NCBI RefSeq assembly: GCF_001905845.1
Contig: NZ_LIVZ01000001.1
Span: 496,001 to 560,000 of the forward strand
Direction: 5' to 3'
Length of the DNA stretch: 64,000 nt
Source of the DNA: Streptomyces sp. TSRI0107
GTDB taxonomy: Bacteria > Actinomycetota > Actinomycetes > Streptomycetales > Streptomycetaceae
The first letter of the stretch is position 1, and each line of letters starts with the position of its first letter. The notes below the pieces were generated by a model. That model saw only the letters and a list, made by a program, of their open reading frames with translations. It was not told where the DNA came from and did not search any database. Shown piece after piece: positions 1 through 7,912 of the stretch. The position numbers and the translations under genes were made by a program.

Positions 1-1136
1 GGGACGGATACACCGATCTGGTCGTCGGCGTGGCCGGCGAGGACAACCCCGCCGGCGCCGACTCCGGGATGGTGCAGGTCCTGTGGGGCGGCGCCCGGGG
101 GCTGGCGGGCGGCGCCACGCTCGCGACCGGCGACGAGATGTACGAAGCGGTGGGCATGCGGGGCAACCTGGCCGCCGGGGACTTCGACGGCGACGGGGCG
201 CCCGAGCTGGTGACCGTGGACGGCTTCTGGAAGATGGTGCTGACCGAGGGCCCCTTCGGCCGCGACGGCGCGGCGAGCGGCGGGACCCGTGCGATCACCG
301 ACGACTCCGACCCCCGCTTCATGGACATGGACACCGGTGACGTGAACGGTGACGGTCTCCTCGACCTGGTCGCCACCGCCCACCAGGGCGACGAGTACGA
401 CGCCCGCTACATCAAGGTCTGGAAGGGCACGCCCGACGGTCTCGCGGTCCCCGAGGAGGTGCTCGGCGGCAACGGCTACGCCCTGGAGGGCGGCGAGTCC
501 CTGGCCCTCGGCGACTTCGACCGCGACGGCATCGACGACGTCGTGGTCGGCCGTCCCGTCGACGGCTACGACAGCGACCTGGACGAGCCGATGGTCAGGG
601 GCGGCCGGATCGCCTATGTGCCGGGCACCTCCGACGGGCCGGACGGCACGAAGGTGCGGTACCTGTACCAGGACAGCGCCGGCGTGCCGGGTGCCGCCGA
701 GCGCGGGGACGGCTTCGGCACCGACGTCTCGGTCGCCGACGTCGACGGGGACGGCTACGCGGACGTCTCGGCGGGCGTGCCGGGCGAGGACTACGACGGC
801 CTCGAGGACGCCGGTTCCGTGGTCGTGCTGCGGGGCGGCGAGAACGGTCCGACCGGCACCGGCGCCGTGTCGTACGGCCAGGACACGGCAGGGGTGCCGG
901 GCGTCGCCGAGAGCGACGACCGGTTCGGCCGGGCCACCCGTCTGCTCGACGCCGACGGCGACGGCCGTTCCGAACTGGCCGTGGGCGCGCCGGGCGAGAA
1001 CACGGACGCCGGGTCGGTGTGGGTGTTCCGGTCCACGTCCGCCGGGGTCACCGCGACCGGTGCGATCACCTTCGGTCACGGCACCCTCGGCACGGTGGCC
1101 ACGGGAGCCAGGCTGGGGTCCGGTTTCACCTACTGA
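1..1136 (+). CDS. FG-GAP repeat (integrin-alpha-like) protein, 5' truncated
   Basis: The frame is open from base 3 and continues off the left edge, so the N-terminus and any signal peptide are missing. The visible part (about 377 residues) has at least six repeats with the calcium-binding DxDxDG signature (for example DFDGDG, DVNGDG, DFDRDG, DVDGDG, DADGDG), each followed by a short hydrophobic strand of the LVVG/VVVG type. This is the FG-GAP/VCBS beta-propeller family, which in Streptomyces is usually secreted or surface-bound. No enzyme active site is visible. A strong hairpin follows the stop codon, so the gene ends its own transcription unit. The family call is secure; the function is unknown. 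Confidence 0.85.
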   Translation, partial: DGYTDLVVGVAGEDNPAGADSGMVQVLWGGARGLAGGATLATGDEMYEAVGMRGNLAAGDFDGDGAPELVTVDGFWKMVLTEGPFGRDGAASGGTRAITDDSDPRFMDMDTGDVNGDGLLDLVATAHQGDEYDARYIKVWKGTPDGLAVPEEVLGGNGYALEGGESLALGDFDRDGIDDVVVGRPVDGYDSDLDEPMVRGGRIAYVPGTSDGPDGTKVRYLYQDSAGVPGAAERGDGFGTDVSVADVDGDGYADVSAGVPGEDYDGLEDAGSVVVLRGGENGPTGTGAVSYGQDTAGVPGVAESDDRFGRATRLLDADGDGRSELAVGAPGENTDAGSVWVFRSTSAGVTATGAITFGHGTLGTVATGARLGSGFTY

Positions 1137-1145
1137 TCCTCTGTC

Positions 1146-1189
1146 AGACCCGCTGCGGCAAGAACGTCTTCCCTTGCCGTGGCGGGTCT
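1146..1189 (+). terminator. Rho-independent-type terminator after the FG-GAP gene
   Basis: AGACCCGC (1146-1153) pairs with GCGGGTCT (1182-1189), and CGGCAAG (1156-1162) pairs with CTTGCCG (173-79 of the same line, 1173-1179), with a 10-nt loop. A T-rich run follows. It lies 10 nt after the stop codon. Confidence 0.8.
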
Positions 1190-1303
1190 TCTTTTGTCTC
1201 CCCATTTGTCATGCACGCGCATTCTCGCGTTCAGCCGTCGGACCGACCGGACAGAGAGCTTCCGGAGTGTCCAAGAGGCTGCTGTGGCAAGGGAGTTCCC
1301 GCG

Positions 1304-2875
1304 ATGACCGGAGTGACCGCACCCGAACCCGGACATGTATCGCCCGACCGACGCCGCTTTCTGACCGCGGGAGCCGCCGTGCTCGGCGCCGCGGCCTCCG
1401 CCCAGCTGTGGCTGCCCGCCGCCGCCCGGGCCGCCGAGACCCCGCTGCCCGACGGGGTGTTCAGCCTCGGCGTCGCCTCCGGTGACCCGCTGCCCGACGG
1501 CGTGGTGCTGTGGACCCGGCTCGCCCCGGACCCCCTGAACGGCGGCGGCATGCCCGACCGGGCGGTGGCCGTGGAGTGGGAGATCGCCGAGGACGAGCGT
1601 TTCGGACGGCGGGTGCGCCGGGGCGTCGCCCAGGCCCGCCCCGAGTTCGGGCACAGCGTGCACGTCGACGTCCGGGGCCTGCGTCCCGGCCGCTCCTACT
1701 GGTACCGCTTCCGGGCGGGCGGTCAGCTGTCCCCGGCCGGCCGCACCCGCACCGCCCCGCACCGCGGCAGCTCCGGCGGCAGCGTGCGGCTCGCCCTCGC
1801 GTCCTGCCAGAACTGGCAGCACGGCTGGTTCACCCCGTACGCCGACATGCTGGCCCAGGACCCCGACGTGGTCCTCTTCGTCGGCGACTACATCTACGAG
1901 TCCGTACCGTCGGCGACGGCCCCGCGCCGCCACGAGGGCACCGGCGAGCCGTACAGCCTCACCCAGTACCGCAACCGGTACGCCCAGTACCGCACCGACC
2001 CGGACCTCGCGGCGATGCACGCGAACGCCCCGTTCGTGGTGACCTTCGACGACCACGAGGTCGACAACGACTTCGCCGGCGAGATACCGCAGGACCCCGA
2101 CAAGCAGACCCACGACGCCTTCGTGGCCCGACTCACCGCGGCCTACCAGGCGTACTACGAGCACATGCCGGTCCGCGCGAGCGCCGTCCCGAACGGCCCG
2201 CACATCCGTATGTACCGCCGCCTGGAGTTCGGCCGCCTCGCCCGGCTGAACGTCCTCGACACCCGGCAGTACCGCAGCGACCAGGCCACCAGCCAGGCCG
2301 GCGCCATGGACCCGTCGCTCACCATGCTCGGCGCCGCCCAGAAGCGCTGGCTGCTGGACTCCCTGCACCGCTCGCCGGCCCGCTGGAACCTGATCGCCTC
2401 GCAGATCATGATGGCCGAGACCGACCTGCTCGTCGGCGAGGGCAAGCAGTGGTTCTACGACGCCTGGGACGGCTACCAGGCCGAGCGCAACCAGTTCCTG
2501 AAGGAGTTCCGCGGCGTGCGCAACCCGGTCGTGCTCACCGGCGACCGGCACCTGACGATGGTCAGCGACCTCAAGGAGGACTTCGCGGACCCCGGCTCCG
2601 CGGTCGTCGGCGCCGAGTTCGTCGGCACCTCCATCTCCAGCAACGGCGACCAGGACCAGGCCGCCTTCCACCGCGAGTGGGACCCGCGGCTGCCGGACAA
2701 CCCGCACTGGAAGCTGCTCGACGCCCACCGCGGCTACCACCTCTTCGACATCCGCCGCGACGGCATCGACGCCCGGGTGCGCGTCGTCGACACCGTGCGG
2801 CAGCCGACGGCGACCCCGAGCACGCTGGCCCGGCTGCGGGTGGAGGCCGGACGCCCCGGCGTCGAAGTCGTCTGA
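1304..2875 (+). CDS. phoD: PhoD-like alkaline phosphatase, Tat-exported
   Basis: This is a 523-residue secreted phosphodiesterase/alkaline phosphatase of the PhoD family. It should release phosphate from organic esters outside the cell. ATG 1304 is chosen because GGGAG lies 8 nt upstream and the N-terminus then carries a twin-arginine signal: RRRFL at residues 16-20, a hydrophobic Ala-rich stretch, and an Ala-x-Ala site near residue 44. The N-terminal beta domain (about 50-150) precedes the metallophosphatase domain, which shows VGDYIYE (about 192), FDDHEVDND (about 247) and GDRH (about 412), the expected metal ligands. An upstream extension of the frame to 1019 runs into the preceding gene and is not coding. 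A clean double PHO box is not visible in front of it. Confidence 0.92.
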   Translation: MTGVTAPEPGHVSPDRRRFLTAGAAVLGAAASAQLWLPAAARAAETPLPDGVFSLGVASGDPLPDGVVLWTRLAPDPLNGGGMPDRAVAVEWEIAEDERFGRRVRRGVAQARPEFGHSVHVDVRGLRPGRSYWYRFRAGGQLSPAGRTRTAPHRGSSGGSVRLALASCQNWQHGWFTPYADMLAQDPDVVLFVGDYIYESVPSATAPRRHEGTGEPYSLTQYRNRYAQYRTDPDLAAMHANAPFVVTFDDHEVDNDFAGEIPQDPDKQTHDAFVARLTAAYQAYYEHMPVRASAVPNGPHIRMYRRLEFGRLARLNVLDTRQYRSDQATSQAGAMDPSLTMLGAAQKRWLLDSLHRSPARWNLIASQIMMAETDLLVGEGKQWFYDAWDGYQAERNQFLKEFRGVRNPVVLTGDRHLTMVSDLKEDFADPGSAVVGAEFVGTSISSNGDQDQAAFHREWDPRLPDNPHWKLLDAHRGYHLFDIRRDGIDARVRVVDTVRQPTATPSTLARLRVEAGRPGVEVV

Positions 2876-2883
2876 GCCACGCG

Positions 2884-2913
2884 CGCCCTGGGACTAAGCG
2901 CGGTCCCAGGGCG
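2884..2913. terminator. Hairpin terminator after phoD
   Basis: CGCCCTGGGAC (2884-2894) pairs perfectly with GTCCCAGGGCG (2903-2913) around an 8-nt loop, directly after the phoD stop codon. There is no T tract, as is common in Streptomyces. Confidence 0.75.
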
Positions 2914-2990
2914 TTCTCAGCTCCGCCTCATGGAGGTCTCCTACCGTCCGTTCACCGTGGAGACGGATTGTCAGAGACTCACCCCGCCCG

Positions 2991-3784
2991 GTGCCACCCC
3001 GCCCGCCGCCCGGCACCCGGCTGCTGCACATCGGCCCGCACAAGACCGGCACCACCGCCGTCCAGGGCGCCCTGTTCGCCGCCAAGGACCGGCTGCCCGC
3101 GTACGGCGTCGACTTCCTTGATCAGCGGACTGGCTGGAGCACATGCTGCGCAAGCCGCCGTACGAGAAGCCCAACCCCACCGGGCCCGGGCGGGTCACCG
3201 TGGTGGTGGTCGACGACCGCGACCGGGGCGGTCCGCTGCGGGTCTTCGAGTCGCTTCTCGGGCTGCGCGGGAATCTCCTGGAAGCCGTTCGGGACGCAGT
3301 GAATCGTTCCCTCACCCTGGCCGAGACCGAAATGCTGCGAAATCTCAACGTCGAATTCCGCGGTAATGAGCTGCCGGACGAGCTGTATTCACGACTCGTC
3401 CGGCACGGCGCGGTGACGCATATGAACAACGTGTGCAGCCCCTCGCCCGAGGACGTGAGGATCCGCACGCCGCGGTGGGCCGCCGAGGCCGCCGCCGCGA
3501 TCGGCGCCGAGGCGGCGGAGCGGATCGGCGCGCCGGGCGTGCGGGTGGTCGGCGATCCCGCGCTGCCGTCGGCCGTACCGGAGCCCGTGGAACGTCCGCC
3601 GGCCGAGCCGCGGCTCGCGCCCGAGGTGGCGGCCCGCGCACTGTACGGGGCGCTCGCGGCGGCGGCCGCGGCACCCGTGCGGCACACCACACCCGCCAAG
3701 GCGCGTACCGTTCACCAGACGTCGTCGAAGGAACTGGTGAAGGTACTGGGGCACCGCTGCCTGAAGAGGCTGCGGCGCCGCTGA
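2991..3784 (+). pseudogene. Sulfotransferase-like protein, broken by frame loss and internal deletion
   Basis: The first segment (from GTG 2991) encodes LLHIGPHKTGTTAVQGALF, the N-terminal strand and PAPS-binding loop of sulfotransferase-like proteins, and runs to about 3118. From about 3122 the coding signal moves to another frame (ADWLEHMLRKP onwards; the frame is open after TGA 3119-3121) and continues to the stop at 3782-3784 with normal Streptomyces codon use. The two parts together make only about 260 residues and the middle of the enzyme seems to be missing. I infer a former sulfotransferase-like gene damaged by at least one frameshift and a deletion. No convincing ribosome binding site precedes GTG 2991. 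Confidence 0.7.
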
Positions 3785-3881
3785 CGCACACTGCGGACTT
3801 CTGCGGACTTCTGTGGACTTACTCACAGCAATTTCCGCGGCGGTGGAGCCCTTCGGCGGAAGCCTCTCGCCAATCACCAGG

Positions 3882-3941
3882 AGTGCAAGGTGAATGACAG
3901 GTTGCGCGCACATATGCGACAGCGGTCGCTCACCTTGCACT
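3882..3941. repeat. Long-arm inverted repeat upstream of the cytidylyltransferase gene
   Basis: AGTGCAAGGTGA (3882-3893) is the exact reverse complement of TCACCTTGCACT (3930-3941). After one mismatch the arms extend by another 4 bp (3895-3898 with 3925-3928, one G-T pair). The 26-36 nt loop contains a smaller CGC/GCG hairpin. The structure lies 59 nt before the GTG start at 4000 and covers the ribosome binding site of a 41-codon open frame (GTG 3890 to TAG 4013, AGGAG at 3879) that overlaps the start of the next gene. It could be an operator, a leader RNA structure or a terminator of the pseudogene transcript. Confidence 0.6.
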
Positions 3942-3999
3942 GCGGTAACCACAAGTGGGAGCATTTCCAGGTTCCCAGTCGCCACAAGGTAGGTCACCT

Positions 4000-5496
4000 G
4001 TGTCCCAGCACATAGCCAAGCCCCGTACCACCGCAGTGATCCTGGCCGGTGGCACCGGTCAGCGTGTGGGTCTGTCGATCCCCAAGCAGCTGCTGAAGAT
4101 CGCCGGCAAGGCAGTCATCGAGCACACCCTGACCACCTTCGAGAACGCCGACTCCATCGACGACGTCATCGTGCTGATGGCGCCCGGCTACGTGCCGGAC
4201 GTCGAGAAGATCGTCGCCAAGGCCGGCTTCACCAAGGTATCGAAGATCATCGAGGGCGGTTCGACGCGGAACGAGACCACCGAGCGCGCCATCGCCGCCC
4301 TGGGCGAGGGCCTGGCCGAGGGCGAGGACGCCAACGTCCTCTTCCACGACGCCGTGCGCCCGCTGCTCTCCCAGCGCGTGATCGACGACTGCGTGGCCGC
4401 GCTGGACCGCTACCAGGCCGTCGACGTCGCCATCCCGTCCGCGGACACCATCATCGTGACCCGCACCCACGGCGAGGACGGCGAGTTCATCACCGAGATC
4501 CCGGACCGCTCCCGGCTGCGCCGCGGCCAGACGCCGCAGGCCTTCAAGCTGTCCACGATCAGGCGGGCCTACGAGGTCGCCGCCGGCGACCCCAACTTCC
4601 AGGCCACGGACGACTGCTCCGTCGTGCTCAAGTACCTGCCGGACGTGCCGATCCACGTCGTCGCGGGTGACGAGTACAACATGAAGGTCACCCAGCCCGT
4701 CGACGTCTTCATCGCCGACAAGCTCTTCCAGCTCGCCTCCACCGCCGCGCCCGAGCAGAACGGCGAGGAGGCCTACCGCGAGCTGCTGACCGGCAAGACG
4801 GTCGTGATCTTCGGCGGCTCCTACGGCATCGGCAAGGACATCGCCGAACTCGCCGAGTCCTACGGCGCCACGGTGTACGCCCTGGGCCGCTCCACCACCG
4901 GCACGCACGTGGAGAACCCGGAGGAGGTCGACGACGCGCTGTCCAAGGCGTACGCCGAGACCGGGCGCATCGACTACGTCGTCAACACCGCCGGCGTGCT
5001 GCGCATCGGCAAGCTGGCCGAGACCGACAACGCCACCATCGAGGAGGCGCTGAAGGTCAACTACCTGGCGCCGGTGCAGATCGCCCGCTCCTCGTACAAG
5101 TACCTGGCGGAGACCAAGGGCCAGTTGCTGCTGTACACCTCCAGCAGCTACACCCGCGGCCGCGCCGAGTACAGCCTGTACTCCTCCACCAAGGCCGCCA
5201 TGGTGAACCTCACCCAGGCGCTGTCCGACGAGTGGGCCGGCGACGGCATCCGCGTCAACTGCATCAACCCGGAGCGCACCGCCACCCCGATGCGCACCAA
5301 GGCCTTCGGCCAGGAGCCCGCGGGCAGCCTGCTCTCCTCCGAGGCCGTGGCCCGTACCTCGCTGGACGTGCTGCTGTCCGAGCTGACCGGCCATGTCATC
5401 GACGTCCGCCAGCAGGACCCGACGGCGGGCGCCAGCAAGGCCTCCGGCTTCGAGCAGGCGCTGGCGTCGGTCCTGGACCGCCAGTCCGGCATGTAA
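4000..5496 (+). CDS. Fused IspD/TarI-type cytidylyltransferase and SDR reductase (TarI-TarJ-like)
   Basis: This 498-residue protein joins two enzymes. Residues about 10-240 form an IspD/TarI nucleotidyltransferase with LAGGTGQR (15-22) and RRGQTPQAF (about 175). Residues about 265-490 form a short-chain dehydrogenase with a glycine-rich GGSYGIG (about 271), NTAG (about 329) and YSSTK (about 394). The same pairing occurs in bifunctional enzymes that reduce ribulose 5-phosphate and make CDP-ribitol for capsule or teichoic acid (Bcs1 type). I infer synthesis of a CDP-polyol for the envelope polymer made by the neighbouring genes; an IspD-only role is less likely because of the SDR half. GTG 4000 is chosen because AAGGTAGG (3986-3993) sits 6 nt upstream. 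Confidence 0.85.
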   Translation: MSQHIAKPRTTAVILAGGTGQRVGLSIPKQLLKIAGKAVIEHTLTTFENADSIDDVIVLMAPGYVPDVEKIVAKAGFTKVSKIIEGGSTRNETTERAIAALGEGLAEGEDANVLFHDAVRPLLSQRVIDDCVAALDRYQAVDVAIPSADTIIVTRTHGEDGEFITEIPDRSRLRRGQTPQAFKLSTIRRAYEVAAGDPNFQATDDCSVVLKYLPDVPIHVVAGDEYNMKVTQPVDVFIADKLFQLASTAAPEQNGEEAYRELLTGKTVVIFGGSYGIGKDIAELAESYGATVYALGRSTTGTHVENPEEVDDALSKAYAETGRIDYVVNTAGVLRIGKLAETDNATIEEALKVNYLAPVQIARSSYKYLAETKGQLLLYTSSSYTRGRAEYSLYSSTKAAMVNLTQALSDEWAGDGIRVNCINPERTATPMRTKAFGQEPAGSLLSSEAVARTSLDVLLSELTGHVIDVRQQDPTAGASKASGFEQALASVLDRQSGM

Positions 5497-5521
5497 TATT
5501 CGTCAGCAAATACTTTGTGGA

Positions 5522-5572
5522 ATTCAGGCCTCTGTGCGCTTCCCTTACCGGAGCGTTCACAGAGGCCTGAAT
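5522..5572. terminator. Strong hairpin between the TarI-TarJ-like and TagF-like genes
   Basis: ATTCAGGCCTCTGTG (5522-5536) pairs perfectly over 15 bp with CACAGAGGCCTGAAT (5558-5572). The loop holds a further CGCT/AGCG pair (5537-5540 with 5552-5555). It sits 25 nt after the upstream stop codon. Confidence 0.8.
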
Positions 5573-5618
5573 CCGTAGTCGACAAAACCGGCATCCCCTC
5601 CCAGAGCAGGTTTTTTCC

Positions 5619-7715
5619 GTGATTTCCACCGCTATACGCGTCGCCCGGGTGGGCAGCGCGGCCGAACTGGCCGCGGCGGTCTTCGTGGTGCTGGGTTTCC
5701 CGGCGCTCATGCTGGCCGCGCTCGTCCCGAGCGTTCCCGCCTTCGCGGCCGTGGCCGCCGTGACGTACCTGGCGGACCACTATCTGCACCGCAAGGGCAG
5801 CTACCTGATCAACCGCCTCAGCAAGGTGCGCGCGGGTCTGTCGATCCGCTTCCTGATCCGGCAGCTGCTGCTCATCCTGCTGCTGGCCCGCCTGTCCCTC
5901 TCGGACGACCTGATCTTCTACGGCACCGTCGCCTGCTTCATCGCCTTCTACGGCCTCCAGGCCCCGCACGGCGCCCTGGTCACCCTCATCCGCAACCGCC
6001 GCCGGATGCCGGTCGCCACCCGCAACGTCGACCTGAAGTCCCGTATCCGCATCCCGGACGCCCCGCCGCGCAAGCTGCTGCACCGCTCCGCGGAGAAGAT
6101 GCTGCACCTCGACCTCGCCGCCGTCGTCGGCGTCCTGGTCGCCGCGGCCCTCGACCTGCCCGCCGTGGGATTCGCCGGCATCGGCGTCACCATGGCCCTG
6201 GGCGTCGGCTACGTCCTGGTGCTCGCGCCGTACGTGCGCGGCCGGAAGATCCCGCCGCGCGCCGAGGCCGTGCTGGCCGCCGTCGACGACTGGCTGGGCG
6301 AGTACCGGCCGGAGACGGTGCTGTACTTCTCCGGCTCCAAGGACTCGGCGTACCAGGTCAACATGTGGCTGGAGACCATGGAGAACCTGGACTCCAAGCC
6401 GCTGATCATCCTGCGCGAGCGCGCCATCCTCGACCGGATGGCGCCCACCACGGTCCCCGTCATCTGCGTGCCCGGAGGGGTGCACCTGATGAACATGGAC
6501 CTGTCCTCGGTGCGGGTCGCGCTGTACGCCGCGAACGTCGGCAAGAACATCCACATGCTGCGCGTGCCCACCATGAAGCACGTCTTCATCGGCCACGGCG
6601 ACAGCGACAAGCTCGCCAGCGTCAACCCGTTCAGCAAGGTCTACGACGAGGTGTGGACCGCCGGCCGCGCGGGCCGCGACCGCTACGCCATCGCCGACGT
6701 CGGCGTCCGCGACGACGACATCGTCGAGGTCGGCCGTCCGCAGCTGGCGCCGATCCAGCCCTGGCGGGGGACCCGCGGCGAGGCCGCCGACGCAGGCTGC
6801 CCGACGGTGCTGTACGCGCCGACCTGGGAGGGCTGGGACGGCAACCCCGGCAACACCTCGATCGTGCTGGCCGGCGAGAACATCGTGAACCGGCTGATCA
6901 CGGCCGACCCGCCGGTCCGCGTCCTCTACAAGCCGCACCCGTTCACCGGCACCGTCAGCAAGGACGCCAAGGCCGCCCACCAGCGCATCGCCGCCCTGGT
7001 CGAGAAGGCCGCCGCCGAGCGCGCCGCCGACCCCCGGTTCGCCGCGGACAGCGCCGCGCAGGCCGCCGCGAAGGCCGAGCTGGCCCGGATCGAGGCCCGG
7101 CTCGCCGAGCTGACCGGCAAGGGCGGCGAGAAGCGCGACGAGGCCGAGGCCACCCGCGACGGGCTCGTGGACGCGGCCCGGCACGAGGAGATCGCCCGGC
7201 TGCGCGCCGAGTGGAACGACGCCTACTGGCGGTCCTTCCCGGACTGGGAGCACCGGGTCATCACCGGCGCCGAGCCGCGGCTGTACGACTGCTTCAACGT
7301 CTCCGACGCGATGGTCTCCGACATCTCGTCCGTGGTCTCCGACTTCATCGCGAGCGGCAAGCCGTACGCGGTCACGGACTCCGGGGAGCTGGGCGTGGAG
7401 GAGTTCAAGCGGCAGAACACCGCGGTGCGCGCCGCGGTGATCCTCTCCAACAGCGCGGCCGAGCTGGGCGAGCTGCTGGACGCCGTGCGCGACCCGGCCG
7501 CCGACCCGCTGGCGCAGGACCGCGCGGAGCTGAAGGAGTACCTGCTCGGCCCGGCCGAGCCGGCGTCGATCGTCCAGTTCAACGACGCGGTGGCGAACCT
7601 CGCCCTGAAGGCCGAGACGCGCAACCTCGGCCAGGAGTCGCGGACGCTGAAGGAGTCGCTGCCCGGACAGCGCGTGGCGACCAGTGGCGAGACCGACGGT
7701 GTGACGGCCGGCTGA
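5619..7715 (+). CDS. TagF-like membrane glycerophosphotransferase (glycopolymer polymerase)
   Basis: This 698-residue protein has an N-terminal membrane domain (about residues 1-215, several hydrophobic helices) and a C-terminal CDP-glycerol glycerophosphotransferase-like GT-B domain. Family marks are GHGDSDK (about 326), YKPHPF (about 437) and SDISSVVSDF (about 567). A charged Ala/Glu/Lys/Arg-rich segment of about 90 residues (about 445-535) that looks like a coiled coil is inserted between the last two motifs. It probably polymerises polyol-phosphate or diglycosyl-phosphate units at the inner face of the membrane. From memory, the S. coelicolor counterpart (SCO2590) was proposed to act with the LCP protein PdtA. 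GTG 5619 follows AGCAGG (5605-5610). Confidence 0.85.
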   Translation: MISTAIRVARVGSAAELAAAVFVVLGFPALMLAALVPSVPAFAAVAAVTYLADHYLHRKGSYLINRLSKVRAGLSIRFLIRQLLLILLLARLSLSDDLIFYGTVACFIAFYGLQAPHGALVTLIRNRRRMPVATRNVDLKSRIRIPDAPPRKLLHRSAEKMLHLDLAAVVGVLVAAALDLPAVGFAGIGVTMALGVGYVLVLAPYVRGRKIPPRAEAVLAAVDDWLGEYRPETVLYFSGSKDSAYQVNMWLETMENLDSKPLIILRERAILDRMAPTTVPVICVPGGVHLMNMDLSSVRVALYAANVGKNIHMLRVPTMKHVFIGHGDSDKLASVNPFSKVYDEVWTAGRAGRDRYAIADVGVRDDDIVEVGRPQLAPIQPWRGTRGEAADAGCPTVLYAPTWEGWDGNPGNTSIVLAGENIVNRLITADPPVRVLYKPHPFTGTVSKDAKAAHQRIAALVEKAAAERAADPRFAADSAAQAAAKAELARIEARLAELTGKGGEKRDEAEATRDGLVDAARHEEIARLRAEWNDAYWRSFPDWEHRVITGAEPRLYDCFNVSDAMVSDISSVVSDFIASGKPYAVTDSGELGVEEFKRQNTAVRAAVILSNSAAELGELLDAVRDPAADPLAQDRAELKEYLLGPAEPASIVQFNDAVANLALKAETRNLGQESRTLKESLPGQRVATSGETDGVTAG

Positions 7716-7735
7716 GGCCGCCAGGTCCACGACGA

Positions 7736-7770
7736 TTCGGCCCCCGAGGGATCACCCCTCGGGGGCCGAA
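7736..7770. terminator. Terminator after the TagF-like gene
   Basis: TTCGGCCCCCGAGGG (7736-7750) pairs perfectly over 15 bp with CCCTCGGGGGCCGAA (7756-7770) around a 5-nt loop, 20 nt after the stop codon. Confidence 0.9.
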
Positions 7771-7912
7771 CGCATTTCACGCCTCGGACGTACTGTGATG
7801 TGTGCCACTCACCCCGGCATGTGAGACAACCGCTTCCTTTGATCAGTCGTCTTCCTGGTAGCCAATAAGGAGATACGGGAGAAATTTCCCGTTGACGAGG
7901 GGGAAATGTGCC

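Noticed and set aside
1019..1303. N-terminal extension of the PhoD gene
   Set aside because: It overlaps the end of the FG-GAP gene and the terminator, and the twin-arginine signal begins right after ATG 1304.
1190..1303. PHO boxes upstream of phoD
   Set aside because: Only one GTTCA-like unit is visible and there is no 11-bp spaced repeat.
3890..4015. A real 41-residue protein upstream of the TarI-TarJ-like gene
   Set aside because: Third positions are not G/C-biased as in the genes around it. It is kept only as a possible translated leader.
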